Shown: one piece after another, positions 10,747-22,930 of the stretch
Position numbering within the stretch: the stretch's first letter is position 1
How the letters are laid out: the number at the start of each line of letters is the position of its first letter
NCBI GenBank assembly: GCA_037447655.1
Contig: JBBHKE010001093.1
Location: 1 to 64,000, forward strand
Length of the DNA: 64,000 nucleotides
From: Zygnema cylindricum
Taxonomy: Eukaryota > Streptophyta > Zygnematophyceae > Zygnematales > Zygnemataceae
Direction of reading: 5' to 3'
Program-made: the position numbers and the translations under genes
The notes under the pieces: model-generated
What the model saw: only the letters and a program-made list of their open reading frames with translations
Databases searched by the model: none
What the model was told of the DNA's origin: nothing

Positions 10747-12889
10747 CCTCCAACCTCCACTTTCCTTTCCCCTCTTAAATAATTTGATAATCGCCTATTA
10801 GCAACATTATATTAGCTTGTAAACCACAATATTTTTTGTCGCCCGAAAAGACCAGCCGATCGTTGACACGAGGTCACCTGGGGTTTGGCCTTCACCTCTA
10901 TGACCAAAATAGCATCGCCGACTTGCTTGGATAGTTGGGCAACTATAGAGACTATAATCACATAAACGTTTCTAGTGGACGAAACTCTCGTTGCCCTCAT
11001 GTGGTCAATAAAGAGGATGAGAGATTCTTCTCATAACAATCATGGCTATCTGCTCGTTTGCCTTTGATAGTCAATTACAATGCAGGTCACATTCTCGTTA
11101 TTGTTGCCTCCTTGTTGTCTCCTTTATCGACGAAAGTTACACACAACTTCAGCATGTGGACAACAAGGTCGTCACTCGTTTACAACATGTCGATAACAAG
11201 GTTAAATTTACTCACAAGCCCAGCACATGTCGACAACGAGGTCATCGGTGGTGACTTTAATAAGGCTCATGGAAGCGCTAACTTCAGATGAAGCACGTTA
11301 TCGACATCACTCTCGTTATTGGTTTAAGCTTGGTTATCCACTTCATTGATATTTGCCAGGCTCCATACACCTTTTCCACCATTTTCTTGTGCAATTCAAT
11401 ATCTTGCCAGTTCCCCTACCCTTAGTTGTTAGACAACCTACCTTGTGTCAACCTATTGACAGACAAGCATGGCGACCTTCCACTCCGTTGCCTACATGGT
11501 GAGGGAAGTACTTCGATGTATTACATGGTTCGACATGTAGTAGCCGTTGTGGGAAACGAAATAGGCTATGTTGTTGTACTTACACCACATCTTCCATCCA
11601 ACGGTCTCATTGACCCTTAAACGATTTGGTATTTTTCCAGCGTGGAAGAAAACTGGTTGATGTTGCTTTTACAAACTTTGTAGGATACTTTGTTTCTCCA
11701 AATGTAACATTGACGTTAGTATCGTGGGTCGAGATGGAGTGACCTTGGAAGAAAAGGTGCATCGATAGTGACTAACAATTTGGTACCCTTTGTTTTAGAA
11801 ATCATTGGACTGTGGATTTCTCCTCAAGCAATTAGCTCAATGATCTTGCTTCCTGATCTAGGTCAAAACAGAATGCCCATTTCCACCTATCCTCTCGAAT
11901 GTTTACCGCCAACGCATTTCTTTGCTCTTTAGGGTGCTCAATCCTCCGCTCTTACTCGACAAAAGACAATGGTGGAAAATAGAAGTGGACTTGGGGACAT
12001 AAAGACATGCCATTTAGTGCACATAGTTTATCACTGTAGGGATCAACAATTTTGATAGTGTGTAGGTCTAAGGGTTGTTATTTTTCTATTAGAGTTGCTT
12101 TATTACTTTACTTTTAGTGCCAATTCATTCGATTTTTTCAACTTTGTCCTACTTATAGTTCTCCAGTTCACCTCTAGCCCCATATTGGTTGCTATGAGAT
12201 TTTCATTCAAATTATGCTTTATGCCCAAATGGTTTACCATCGCGAATAATATAGTAAAACGTATTCTTTGATTTGTATGGAGTGGGATGAACCTATTTCT
12301 GATATGCTGATGCAACTTCGAAATCAATGTACACAAACCAACCTTGTTTTTTTTCACTTACCCAAAGTCATTTTTAAGGGTTTGACATTGAAAGTTGTGC
12401 ATGATTTTGCAGGATGACACCAAAAAAGAAAGCCCGTTGTGTGGCTATGATGATTCGAATTGTTACCTCCGCATTAACCACGGTCTTACAACTGTTAACG
12501 ACAATACTATTGCCCATCAATATTATTTAACCAACACGGCCAGCGAAAAATACATGACGTTATTTGACATGACTAATGGAGTTGATGTTGTTTGCTTCAA
12601 GAGATTAGCCTATTTTTCTTTGATTATTCTTTTTTTCTTTTCTTTCAGTAGTTGTATTTTAGTTCGTGAATATCTAATACATCGACTATTGGAGTTTGAG
12701 AAGGCAAAATACTTTTCAAATCTTTGTTCGCGAGGTGTTGAAATGTAAGCGTATGTGTAACTTTTCTTTTGTATATTCATGAACATACACTCACATTTTT
12801 TCCAATCCGTTTTTTTATGTAATATATATCTTGAATGAATGTTTATTGGTGGTTTTTCATTTTATTTTCTCAAATGAATCTTAAACTAG
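10747..12889. other. Intergenic with unidentified open-frame fragments
   Basis: Plus-strand frames at 11042-11291, 11426-11620 and 12395-12748 have a fairly balanced composition and may be relics of an old coding element, but no domain or motif can be named. The last one ends in a hydrophobic stretch around residues 75-100 that could be a membrane segment or a T-rich artefact. Stops interrupt every possible joined frame, so no gene is proposed. Confidence 0.35.
11146..11250. repeat. Short minisatellite, about three degenerate units
   Basis: Three diverged units of roughly 35-40 bp share CA(G/A)CATGT(G/C)GA(C/T)AAC(A/G)AGGT. In the + frame from 11042 two of them read LQHVDNKV. The repeat explains the apparent protein repetition and does not need a gene. 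Confidence 0.6.
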
Positions 12890-13094
12890 TGTAAAATATT
12901 GATATTTGAGTATTTTCTAGGTCTGTTTTATGATAGAAAATAGTAGAGGCAGTCTGCCTCTGACTCCTTTCTCCAAACCCCCACACTTGTTGTAGTCACT
13001 GATGGCTGGATAGGGAGCTAGAGCTATGGCGCCCTAAGCTCTCCAAAGAGACAGGAGTAGATAATGGTAGGTTTACTAAAAATGTATTTGATGG

Positions 13095-13165
13095 ACCTAG
13101 GATTTGATCCTGATACCTACCGTCCGTCCAACATCCTATAGCCGTTAGCTTTGTCCATTTAGTCT
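13095..13165 (-). other. Antisense tRNA-like segment in copia-1 5' LTR
   Basis: On the minus strand the segment reads GGACAAAGCTAACGGCTATA (A-box-like) and, about 30 bases on, GGTATCAGGATCAAATCC (B-box-like, compare GGTTCRANTCC). Spacing and order fit an RNA polymerase III internal promoter. Equivalent segments in the same place and orientation occur in the other LTRs of the window. No complete tRNA cloverleaf can be drawn with confidence. Confidence 0.45.
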
Positions 13166-13877
13166 AAAACTAGTGTTAAGACATATTAGGTTTGATAGAT
13201 ATTTATATAGTTACTCGTAGGGATTTTCATTTAACAGGATTACAGTTTATATGGCATAGAAACAATTGTACTTTAAGTAGCGGACGAAACAAATAGTACG
13301 GACATTTGTTTCGACGGTCCAGATATAATTCCGATTTGAATCGACGGCCGTGGTGCGAGCCGAGATTTCGGAGTGGGCGACGTGGCGTTTTCGGGCACCG
13401 CCACTCCGGATGACACGTGGCAAGTTCCTAAAGGATCGCGCGAAATCCGAAAAGAAAGATAACAACTCCGAATGTGACAAATGTCACATTATGGCGATGT
13501 CGTACAAGGATCGTACAGAAAGTACTCCGGCCCCTGTTCTTTCTTGTACGGCACACTCGTATGATTGGTTCCGTGTTGACGTATAATTTCAACAGTCAAT
13601 ACAGAACAACGTCCGTTGAAATTCAACGGTCAACAAAGATTAATTCAGCAAGTCAAAATGACAAGTGGCATCATCCTATATGATGCCTAAGAAAAAAAGG
13701 ACATAACAACGACGACTTTTTCGCCACGTGGTAGACCGAGAGTGGTGCCGCTTAATTTCCTACATAAAGTACGGCGGCTATCGTACTTTAGATGTACATT
13801 ATCTAGTGTGTAATAATCTGATTGGTCTAGGGAGGCTATGAGGGGTTTTAGCCGCCTTTCTCTGAGAGCACCCTTTG

Positions 13878-13885
13878 TATAAAAG
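13878..13885 (+). promoter_or_regulatory. TATA box of copia-1 5' LTR
   Basis: TATAAAAG lies 375 bp before the LTR end and follows TTTCTCTGAGAGCACCC. The same layout (CTCTC..GAGAG palindrome, about 10 bases, TTGTATAAA) recurs in the 3' LTR and the solo LTR, and as CTCTCTAAGAGAGC plus TATAAAGG in copia-2. Conservation across diverged LTRs supports this as the core promoter. Confidence 0.7.
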
Positions 13886-14232
13886 GCTCACTTTGAGCAG
13901 CCATAACTATCGACTCAGTTGACCAAATTAAGAGATTATTTTTGTTGCGGACTCAAGGGAGTCCATGCTACACAGGGGTGTAGTCAGTCAAGGTGATTGC
14001 TTGGCTGGGTGGCTGCATTTTTAAGGGAAAGTCAAATTGGGGAATGTTATGGAAAACTCATATTTTAACTTTGCATTTTGTGGTGGAACTGAGCACACAG
14101 AAAGTCTTATTTCACAGGGGTGAAGCTGTAATGGGGTTTTAATTGTCAAGGGGTCAATAGTTTGGGTTTACATCAAGTTGGAGTCGGCACTTCCTAGATT
14201 AGCTTCTTTTGATCTGCGAATTCTGTGTGGCA

Positions 14233-17200
14233 ATGGAGCCCATAAAATTTCACGTTATGGGCCCACCATCTAGGGTGAATATGTTCGATGGAACAGACTT
14301 CACTTATTGGGAGTTCACGATGGAGGGATTGCTTTTCGAGAAGCACTTATGGGGAATTGTTTCGGGACAAGTGAGGTGTCCGCCACCTGGCTTTGGTGGA
14401 GCTCACTATGGAGAATCATCTGGGGCTGCCCTGAAAACCAACCGGAGTTCAGATGCAACGGAAGGTGAAGGGAAAATCATTAGCGTGGAAGGGGAAATAG
14501 GGGAGAAGGATAAAGGGACACCTATGGTGAGGGGAGCTAAGTTCTCGGCTACGGTCCCACTTGTGGGTGTTATAACTGAACCAAAAACTGAAGAAAATGA
14601 TAAGAAAATTTGGGAATATAAAGACACTATAGCAAAACATCTCATTCTGAGGCACCTCACTCAAGGTTTGGCCACTCCTCATCTTCATATTTACAAGGCC
14701 GAGGAGTTGTGGGAGAGTTTAGTGGAGATTTATAGAGCTGGAACTATTCAGGAGCTCCAGTTGGCTGAGCAAAAGCTATTGAGTTACACTTACAAAGGAG
14801 GAAAGATGTTAGATTACTGTAATGATCTTTCATGTTTGTATATGGAAATAGAAAGTGCCGGGTGGACAGGTACAATGAAAATGAAAGTTAACACCCTTAT
14901 CATGAAATTACCAGATGAGTTCGAAAACATAGTGTACCGAGTACAGGGAATGCCTGATAGTTCATGGAAATGGAACACAGTAGTCAGGATGATACTTGTG
15001 CAGGAAAACACAATAGAGATTAGGAGAGGAGGAAAGAGCATTCAAGCTCTAGCAGCAGGAGGGGACCGATGGGGGAAGAACCCGAAGAAACCTTATAGAG
15101 GGGAAAGAGATCATTCTGGGGGACAGAGGCCCCCAAAGGGTCTTTGTCATTATTGCAAAAAGCCGGGACACTTTATTGCAGATTGTGTCAAGCTATCAGA
15201 GCTGAGGCTCCAAGAGAACCGTGGAGGAGGTTCTTCCGGAGGGGAGAAAAAGGCACTTGTGGTTACAAAAGTGTCAGGAGAAACCGAGGATGAGTCCTCT
15301 GAGGAGGATGGGGAGCTTCTTCTTGACGAGACACTGGAGGAGAAGGAGATCCCTCGGAGGCAGAAGTGTGCCCTTGGAGCAATTCGGGAAGCTCCACAGG
15401 AAGGATGGATCATCGACTCAGGTGCTTCTATGCATATGTGTCGTGATAAAGAACTCTTCACTAAGCTAAGAAAGATTCCTACTGTAGAGATAGAGTATGG
15501 GGATGGGAGAGTGGTTACTACAGATCTAGTGGGATAAGTAGATCTGAAAGTCTTAGTGGAGGGTAAGACCTCTATACTTACATTCTCAGATGTACTTTAC
15601 ATTCCTCAGCTGAGTAAAAATCTTGTCTCTAAGTCTGTATTAGATGACAAAGAGTTTGATACTTTCACCAGAAAGGGAGTCTTTACAGCTAAGTATGGGA
15701 ATGAAGTCCTTCACAGCAGATAAGGGTAGCGAAGGAATGTTTAGGCTTAACCTGAGTAATGAAAAGAAGAATGCTTACTATGTTGGTGTTCCTAAGGTGA
15801 TGATTTGGCATAAGCGGTTGGGGCATGTGCATTTTGATAGGTTGAGGGAAATGAAAAGCTTGGGGTAGTAGATAGCATTCAGTTTGAGGATAATGAAATG
15901 ATGGATGATTGTAGTGGTTGTGCTCAAGGTAAGGCTCACAGACTTCCCTTTCCCAAAGCCGCCACATATAGAGGTGAGAAAGTGTTAGATTTGGTCCACA
16001 CAGATATTTGGGGACCTGCAAAAGTACCTTCGGTTGGAGGAAAGAGGTTCATGATGACAATAACTGATGACTGGTCTAGATACTCTAGAGTCTACATTAT
16101 GAAAACAAAGTCTGAAGCATCAACTTACTTCAAAGAATATAAAGCTTGGAGTGAGAAGTTGCATGAAACCCCCATAAAGAGGATAAGGAGTGATAATGGG
16201 GGGGAATATAACTCTTACGAGTTTGAGGAATATCTGAGAGATGAGGGAGTGCAGCACCAGAAAACTGTACCACATAACCCGGAACAAAATGGGGTAGCTG
16301 AGAGGTTGAATCGAACACTAGGAGATAGTGTGCATAGTATGTTGGCAGACAAGAAAATAGGAAAGAGATTTTGGGCAGAAGCAATGAACTGTGCCAACTA
16401 CATTAAGAATAGAGTCCTAACCTCAGCTGTAAAGGGAGTGACACCTTATGAGAGATGGGTTGGAAGGAAACCAGATATCTCACACCTTAAAGTATTTGGT
16501 AGCCAAGTTTACAGTCTTGACACGGATAGGAAAAACTGGAAACTAGATGCTATGGGAAAACCTGGATACTTTGTGGGATATGATGAGGATGTTAAGGGAT
16601 ATAGAGTCTATGACTTAGCAAAGAAAGATATCATTCTGGTCAAACACTTAGTTGTCATGGATGAAGGTAAGTCATTTGACCCCTTCAAATATATAAAGAA
16701 GATAAGGATCAGATTTGAGTCCGAAAGTGATGAGAATTTGGTCGTTCCCGAAAAGGACATGAGTGAAACCGTGATTACAAATTCAGGGGAGATCGAAGAT
16801 ACAGGAGACTCACCGGAAACCTCACATACTCCTATAGACTTCGAGGAGATAGAAGAAACGGGACAAGATACGGCTTTCATGGACAGGGGAGCCGATGAGA
16901 CAGTGAGAAGAAATCCAAGACTTCCATCCATTCTAGCTTCGGAGTTTGAGGGAGGAAGGAGGAGCAGCAAAAGGATACAGGAAAAACAAGCTGCCTATAA
17001 GGTAACTAAGCTATCTCACCCAGATGAGCCTCAGTCTTACTTAGAGGCAGTGAATAGTCCAGAGAAAGAAAGATGGATTAGAGCCATAAATGATGAGATG
17101 GCTTCTATCATGGAAGCAAATACTTGGGAACTAGCGGATTGCCCTCCAGACAGAAAACCTATTGGATGTAAATGGGTATTTAAACTAAAACTGAACCCAG

Positions 17201-18618
17201 ATAATACAATTGAGAGGTATAAGGCTCGATTGGTAGCGAAGGTGTTCACCCAAAAAGAAGGGATTGACTATGAGGAGACCTTTGCTCCAGTTGTTCGGTT
17301 CCCATCGGTAAGGATTCTCCTCAGTCTGGCCGCAGCGGAAGACATGGAAATACACCAGATGGACATTAAGACTGCTTTTCTTAATGGTGAGTTAGAGGAA
17401 GAAATTTTTATGAGGCAACCCGAGGGGTTTGTGGAAGAAGGAGAAGAGAGCAAAGTCTGCAGGCTCATAAAGTCCTTATATGGACTGAAACAGGCTCCCC
17501 GGCAGTGGAATAAGAAACTAGATGAGTTTCTCACCGATCTGGGATACATCCGGATCAGCTCTGACCATTCTATCTATATGTTTGAAGATGAGAATGGTGT
17601 CATTTTTATTGCAATTTATGTGGATGATCTGCTTGTGTTAAGTAAGTCTTTGGAGAATATCAATAGGCTAAAGAAAGATCTTAGGGGCAGATTTGATATG
17701 AAGGATTTAGGGGAGGCAAAATATATTTTGGGGATCCAAATGGAGAGAGATAGGGGGAAGAAGATTATCAGACTTACTTAGAAAGAAGCAATAGGTAATA
17801 TGCTAGAGAAATTCCACATGGAAAATGCAAACAGTTGTACCACTCCCATGGACTTGAAAAAAGTAAGTGATGGGAGTGTAGAAGGAGGAGTGATGATCTT
17901 AGACGATCAGATGAGTCCACAGGAGAGAGAGTTTATGAAGTCTATCCCTTATAGACAGGTCGTAGGAAGCTTAATCTATTTTATGAACTGTTCCAGGCCG
18001 GACATAGCGGCAGCAGTTGGAGTACTCAGTAGGAGTCTTAATGATCCTAGGAAGAGAGACTGGGAGGCAGCCAACAGAGTCATGAGATATCTGGTTGGAA
18101 CCAGAGAATTATGGTTGCATTTGGGAGGGGAGCACACTGATATCACCACTTGGAGTAACGCCAGTTATAGGGATGCACCTATGAGAAGATGCACTTCTGG
18201 ATATGTTTAGTATGTGGGGGAAGGTGCTTGCTGTTGGAGCAGTAAGCAACAAAAGGTGGTTGCTCAGTCTACTATGGAGGCTGAGTATATGGCGTCTTGT
18301 TCTGCTGTAAAAGAACTAATGTGGGTGAAATCATTGTTCCTAGAACTGGGATTTATGAAGGAGGGAGTGCATGAAATCTTTTGCGATAACCAAGCTGCAA
18401 TTGCAATTGCAGCCAATCCAAAACATCATTTCAAAGCAAAACATATGGACATAAGATTAAGCTTCGTAAGAGAAAAAGTTGAAAATAAAATTTTAAATCT
18501 TGTGTATAGACCTGATGAAGAAATGGTGGCTGACATGATGACCAAACCTGTGCCCTCTCCTAAACTAAAATATTGTCGGGAAAAATGCGGGTTGAAAGAA
18601 AAATTAAAATTAGACTAG
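14233..18618 (+). pseudogene. copia-1 gag-pol polyprotein, broken
   Basis: Polyprotein of a Ty1/copia element; gag forms the particle, pol supplies protease, integrase, RT and RNase H. Visible in order: gag start M-E-P-I-K-F then MGPPSRVNMFDG; CCHC knuckle CHYCKKPGHFIADC (15144-15188); protease DSGASMHMC (about 15417-15443); integrase HKRLGHVH and CSGC, then WGPA, SDNGGEY and PEQNGVAERLNR; RT with YVDDLL (17617-17634); RNase H with ADMMTKPVPS at the end. Lesions: TAA at about 15535, a frameshift near 15710, another near 15865, TAG at 17779 (a CAG in the intact relative) and TAG at 18208. Catalytic motifs are otherwise well kept. It is clearly a different family member from copia-2, most similar in RT. 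Confidence 0.9.
14253..14267 (+). other. Primer-binding site of copia-1 (half tRNA-iMet type)
   Basis: CGTTATGGGCCCACC directly follows the LTR end. It is complementary, with one mismatch at the first base, to the anticodon-arm segment GGTGGGCCCATAACC of plant initiator tRNA-Met as I recall it. Drosophila copia is known to prime from such an internal, half-tRNA position rather than the 3' CCA end. The ATG inside the site is the complement of the CAT anticodon. Confidence 0.75.
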
Positions 18619-18619
18619 A

Positions 18620-18631
18620 AAATAAGGGGAG
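18620..18631 (+). other. Polypurine tract of copia-1
   Basis: AAATAAGGGGAG sits immediately before the TG of the 3' LTR, where the primer for plus-strand DNA synthesis forms. The same A-rich plus GGGGAG pattern precedes the LTR in copia-2. Confidence 0.75.
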
Positions 18632-18840
18632 TGTTGAAATTTATAGATTTCTAGAGTATTTTCTAGGTTTAAATGTGTTTTTATAAAAGGAAAAGAAAAG
18701 GACGGACAGCCTGCCTCCACCTCCGCTCTCTAGCCCCCATACTTGTTGTAGTCACTGAAGGAAAGAGAGAGAGGTTGATCCATGGCTGCCTTAGTTCAAC
18801 ACACAGCTATTTTTAGTAGGTTACTAAAAATATACTTGAC

Positions 18841-18915
18841 GGACCAGAGATTTGATCCCGGTATCTGCGGTTCGACAAGTTGACCGGTAGCGGTCAGCTT
18901 TATCCTAATAGACTA
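18841..18915 (-). other. Antisense tRNA-like segment in copia-1 3' LTR
   Basis: On the minus strand: TTAGGATAAAGCTGACCGCT (A-box-like) and, further on, GATACCGGGATCAAATCTCT (B-box-like). It occupies the same U3 position as the segments in the other LTRs, which makes chance unlikely, although each on its own is weak. Confidence 0.4.
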
Positions 18916-19449
18916 GACCAATGCTAAGTGCTATGGTATGTGATAGATATATATTTAGTTCAAGTGGATAAAATTCATTTAACTAGAACTGTTTACGGCG
19001 TACATAGATCCAGTTATATAAAGTACGTCGTACGACGCTAAATCAAAACGGATACCACGCATTTTATTTCTACATCGGAACAAATGTCGCGCAAGTATTT
19101 ATTACGGCCAAGATTGCGTTTCGCATAATATCCAACGGCGCACATCATTGCCGAAATCCCGGAGTGGTCACTTTGGCATTTAGTGACGTGGCATGACCCG
19201 GCGCCACGTGGGAAGACATCATTCGGTCGCGGGAATTCCGAGGAACGTACGGACGAGTGAAAAGTGGACACGCGACCACTTAATGGCCTTGTCGTACAGA
19301 GGCCGTACAGAAAGTACATCGGCAGTAGTACTTTCTAGTACTATACAGTTTTGTGATTGGTTCGTACAGGCAGTAGATAGGAGCTGTGAGAGGGAATTAG
19401 GAAAAACTAGGACTTAGGAAAATTTAGGTAGATAGTCCTCTCTCTCAGA

Positions 19450-19531
19450 GAGTTTGTATAAATTGGCATCTTTGCCACCCTATAACTTATGAGTTTGTAT
19501 AAATTGGCATCTTTGCCACCCTATAACTTAT
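19450..19531 (+). repeat. 41-bp tandem duplication of the LTR core promoter
   Basis: Units 19450-19490 and 19491-19531 are identical as read: each begins GAGTTTGTATAAATTGG and ends CTATAACTTAT. The LTR therefore has two TATA boxes 41 bp apart. The other LTRs have a single one. The lack of differences between the units points to a recent duplication. Confidence 0.9.
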
Positions 19532-19718
19532 CGGCAGGTTGGCCATTTTCAGTGATTCTTTTTGCTACGGACTCAGGGGAGTCCAGGCTGCACAGGGAAG
19601 CAGTCAAATTGTCAGTTTGCCTTCTTGGGCAGAAGTGGTCGTGGCTTAAAGTGGGTTAGTTAAATACTATCTAGAGGCTTCCTGTATTCTGTAGTCCAAT
19701 GGAGGACACAGAATTGCA

Positions 19719-21199
19719 CATAGAATTTCATAAAACTCCAACACTTGCGTGCTTTTTTTTACCAAATCTCGAAAATGAATTTTAATTTAAAACAATTGTT
19801 GATTAGATACCAAATTTGTATACCTCTTGAAAAATTGTTGATTAGATATATAATTTGTGTATTTTTTGAAAAAATAATGCCACGGGGTGTTTAGAGATTA
19901 CAACAACAACATGCAACAAAGCCTTCGCAAACTCAATGTGAAAATGTTCAACAACTCCAAATACTCGAATATGTACAATATTATAGAACACCAAACACTT
20001 GAAAAGTAGACGAAACATTTAATGGAAAAAAAAACCCATAAAACAACAATAAACACAGTGTACGCTAATATAAATATATATGCACAAATATAATATGAAT
20101 ATTGAAAGAACAAAATTTATATAGCTTATTAGGAAAAGAGTTGGATAAGATACAAGCTATTCATTGTATTCATGTATAAAACGGAAAAAAAAATCTTGCT
20201 TGAAAACCAAATATACCTAGCAAAACATTTTAAACATCAAAAAGGGCGAAAAAATGCCTTAAATCATCACAATTTAAACATCACAAAAGCGACCTAAAGG
20301 TGATCAACAACTGAAACTGAAATTGGAATCCACAGATAAAGTGGAATAGAGCAAAGTAATTTGAAGTATTTAGGGTGACTTTGACAGGTGGGAGGAGATG
20401 GAAAAAGTAATATATACGGAGAAAGTAAAAATGATTACAAAGACTTATAGTTTGGACCAAAATTGTAGTGGAGGAAAATAGGATCTGTATGAAAAAATGA
20501 ACTAAAACAAAAAACGAGAAAAATTGAATTTGCAACTTTAAATTGTATATATAATTCAAACTGAATCTTCACTTGAAATTGTAATTGTAACGGAATCAAA
20601 AACTGAATTTTAAGTTGAAAACAACGGAACCAAAAAAAGAAATCAAAACATAAAACTTCTTTAGTTTTTCCAAAATGGTCTAAAAACGGTTAAACTTTCT
20701 TTCAATTCCGTTTAAATTGACCTCCACTATAAATCCTCAACTAGTTCTACCGCACACGACAATCTCACCATATCTGCCTCCTTCACTTGCTTAGACCCTT
20801 CACTTCCCCACCCCCATTTGGCGTAATTAATGCCCGTTATAAATATAAATAGGGTGTAAGATTGATTTTAAATTAAGAAAAGTGGTTTGTTTTATGTTGT
20901 GGTGATTTTTAAATGGCGAAAATAGTGCTTATATACCTTTCGCGTTGGTTAAATAACGTTGCCCTGAAAAATTTTCTCCGGCTCCCTCTCGTTGCACTTA
21001 AAGTTGACTTGTAGCAAGAATGCGAAATGGTGTTGTTTGCGGGGTTGCACGGGGCGGCAAGTGGCAGCCGCAGGGAGTGCGAGGATCAGTGGCTCCTTCA
21101 CAGATTTTCACCTTTATGTCTAAGGGCCCTGTAGCCTCGAGACCCTTGCAAAAATATAAACCGTACAAGGTGCGTGCGGACAAAAACAAACAACCGTGT
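19719..21199. other. AT-rich intergenic DNA
   Basis: No gene seen. A/T-rich low-complexity words dominate. Minus-strand frames at 19898-20113 and 20281-20559 give hydrophobic T-rich translations without domains. A GC-richer island at about 21010-21130 (GTTGCACGGGGCGGCAAGTG) breaks the composition but has no recognisable product. Confidence 0.45.
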
Positions 21200-21789
21200 A
21201 ATTTTTTCAGTCGTCAAAAACTTTTGAAAACTTTTCACACGTGGGAATATGTTTTCTTATTAGCGTAAACGGATTTACTTAGCGTAAAACACATTGCCAA
21301 TGTGTTTTATGATAAGTTTGAAAATGACGTGACAGTGGGTCGAAAAATCGCAAAACGACAAATTTCCGTACCTCATAAGTTTGAGAATGACGCAAATTGT
21401 ACTCTACAAATTTGTGATTTCTCCATACAGTCGCAACTTCGGCAGTACGGCGCTAAGTTTGAAAAAAAAACAATAGAAAAAAACCTGAACTTAGCCACAT
21501 GGGGCCGCACCATCCGGTTTATTGAGCTCACGTTCCTGTGCGTGCGCGTTTGATTTAATTCATTTTTTGTAAATTTTTCACTTGAAAAGGTACATTTATA
21601 TACGGTCTGACATCGACCGTACACCACACTATTTAGATCTTATTGTACTTTTGTTTTTTACGCTATTTTGTACGATACCTTAATTAATGTCAAGGAATAA
21701 TTAAAATCATGTATCATATTTGAAGAAATAAATCAAAATTTTAAGAACCCAAATTAGTGACTTTGACACTAATAACGATTCGCGGTGTA
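21200..21789. repeat. TIR element family F2, one end recognisable
   Basis: The right end is clear: GACACTAATAACGATTCGCGGTGTA ends at 21789. Upstream, TACGGTCTGACATCGACCGTACACCACACTATTTA-type sequence (about 21601-21636) matches the interior of the elements at 26295-26809 and 38030-38592. The left end was not found; it may be lost or diverged. Confidence 0.5.
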
Positions 21790-21879
21790 GCGAACCGGCT
21801 TTGTAGTATAGCAAAGATTCAACGTACACGTTCTTCGAAAAGTCCCCATGCGCAAAAAAAAAATCATTCCTTAAGTCAG

Positions 21880-22930
21880 TGACGGTTGTATATGTCTACA
21901 ATAATGCCCGTGACGGTTCTAAACGTCTACAAATTGTGTTGTCGCACCGAATTTTATGTAACTTCTTGTGACGTCGTATGTCTTTGCGTGATGTTGCATA
22001 CGTACAACCTTCCAACCCTATGAATTTCAAGGTTGAAGGTGCCTTTGCCTCTCTTGTCCAATCGCCCTGGAATGACATTGAATTCTTGATGCCCATGGCA
22101 GAAAAAAAGTCCATAATGGATGCAAACCGATAAAAACACCAGAAAAATGTGTATTTCTCGTCGAAAACTTTTGAAATCCTCTTAAACATGCAAAGTTTTT
22201 TTCCTATTTATGGAGCTGTGATATTTTACTTTAAAACAAATCGCTGATATGTTTTAGAGTAAACACAAAACGACTACATGTAATACGTTTTAAATTTGAT
22301 AATGACGCGAGTTGTACTTTCAGTTTTTTCACTTTCTCCGTACAACTATAAATCTATTGGTACGGCGCATCTTCAAACTTGGAATGTACTACATGTTGTC
22401 GCCTTGCTTTTTTCGACCCACAAGCTTGTCAAGAAACGTCCACTTCAAAATTTACTGTAAAACACATCGGAGATATGTTTAAAATTAAACTATCATCGCT
22501 CCACAAATGGGAAAACAACTTTGCAAGTGTCAAAAGCTTCTTAAAATTTGAGAAGATTTTTGACGACCAAGAAAAGCACATGATTTGTTATGTTTTGTCC
22601 ATTTGCGTCCACTACAACGAGAAAAGTACACAATTTGTTTTGTTTTGTCGGTTTGCGTTCAATAGGTAATTTTTTTTACAGCAGTTTGAAGTTTTCGATG
22701 CCATTTCACGGCGACCCGACAAGTGATGCAAGGGCAAAGGCAACTTTTTCAACAACGAACAGCATAGGTATGGGAGGTTGGGCGTCTACAATGTCGCGAA
22801 AAGAGGTGCAACGCCACAAAAAGTTACAAAAAATACGGTGCGACAACACATATTGTGGCGTTGACAACCGTCACGAGTATTGTCGGCGTATACAATCATC
22901 ACATACGTTAGTATCGATTTCGTTTTTACG
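21880..22930. repeat. Inverted-repeat element, relative of the 6640-7330 palindrome
   Basis: The left block (about 21880-22190) and the right block (about 22670-22930) are inverted, diverged copies. Left: GTGACGGTTGTATATGTCTA, AACGTCTACAAATTGTG, and CTCTTGTCCAATCGCCC-like. Right: CGATGCCATTTCACGGCGAC, GCGTCTACAATGTCGCG and GGCGTATACAATCATCAC. The right outer side ends with GGGACACACCCTAA near 23007-23020. The middle (22190-22670) repeats CACAATTTGTT and GTTTTGTC words. No transposase is recognisable in the frames. Confidence 0.55.

Larger units (their letters stand above)
12890..14252 (+). repeat. 5' LTR of copia-1 (long-U5 type)
   Basis: Starts TGTAAAATATTGATATTTGA, a decayed version of the TGTTGAAATTT start of the other LTRs, and ends ATAAAATTTCA just before the primer site. 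It aligns along its length with the solo LTR at 50029-51220, including the long leader after the TATA box (shared words: GGTGGAACT, ACACAGAAAGT, GTTATTTCACAGGGGTGAA-like, GAGTCGGCACT). It contains a TATA box at 13878-13885 and, on the opposite strand, a tRNA-like segment at 13095-13165. The gag start codon at 14233 lies within it. Confidence 0.75.
12890..19718 (+). mobile_element. Ty1/copia retrotransposon copia-1, degenerate
   Basis: About 6.8 kb: 5' LTR 12890-14252, primer site 14253-14267, gag-pol remnant 14233-18618, purine tract 18620-18631, 3' LTR 18632-19718. Domain order gag, zinc knuckle, protease, integrase, RT, RNase H is that of Ty1/copia. Stops and frameshifts show it is inactive. 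The LTRs differ strongly in sequence and in U5 length (about 1363 against 1087 bp) and appear to belong to different subfamilies. Flanking pentamers are ACTAG (left) and CATAG (right), not a clear target duplication, which fits a recombinant origin. Confidence 0.85.
18632..19718 (+). repeat. 3' LTR of copia-1 (short-U5 type)
   Basis: Starts TGTTGAAATTTATAGATTTC. The end is placed at 19718 because the ATG at 19699 is followed by 17 nt ending CA, exactly as in the three other LTRs; the next bases repeat part of it (ATAGAATTTCA). U5 is short and resembles copia-2 (TCTAGAGGCTT...CATAGGCT-like), not the 5' LTR of this element. A 41-bp duplication doubles the TATA box. The tRNA-like segment is at 18841-18915 on the minus strand. 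Confidence 0.7.

Noticed and set aside
14253-14267. Ordinary 3'-CCA tRNA primer site
   Set aside because: The sequence beginning TGGTATCAGAGC expected for 3'-end priming by tRNA-iMet is absent; the match is to the anticodon arm.
16130-16397. Minus-strand frames inside copia-1 integrase
   Set aside because: They are antisense shadows of a clearly recognised pol gene.
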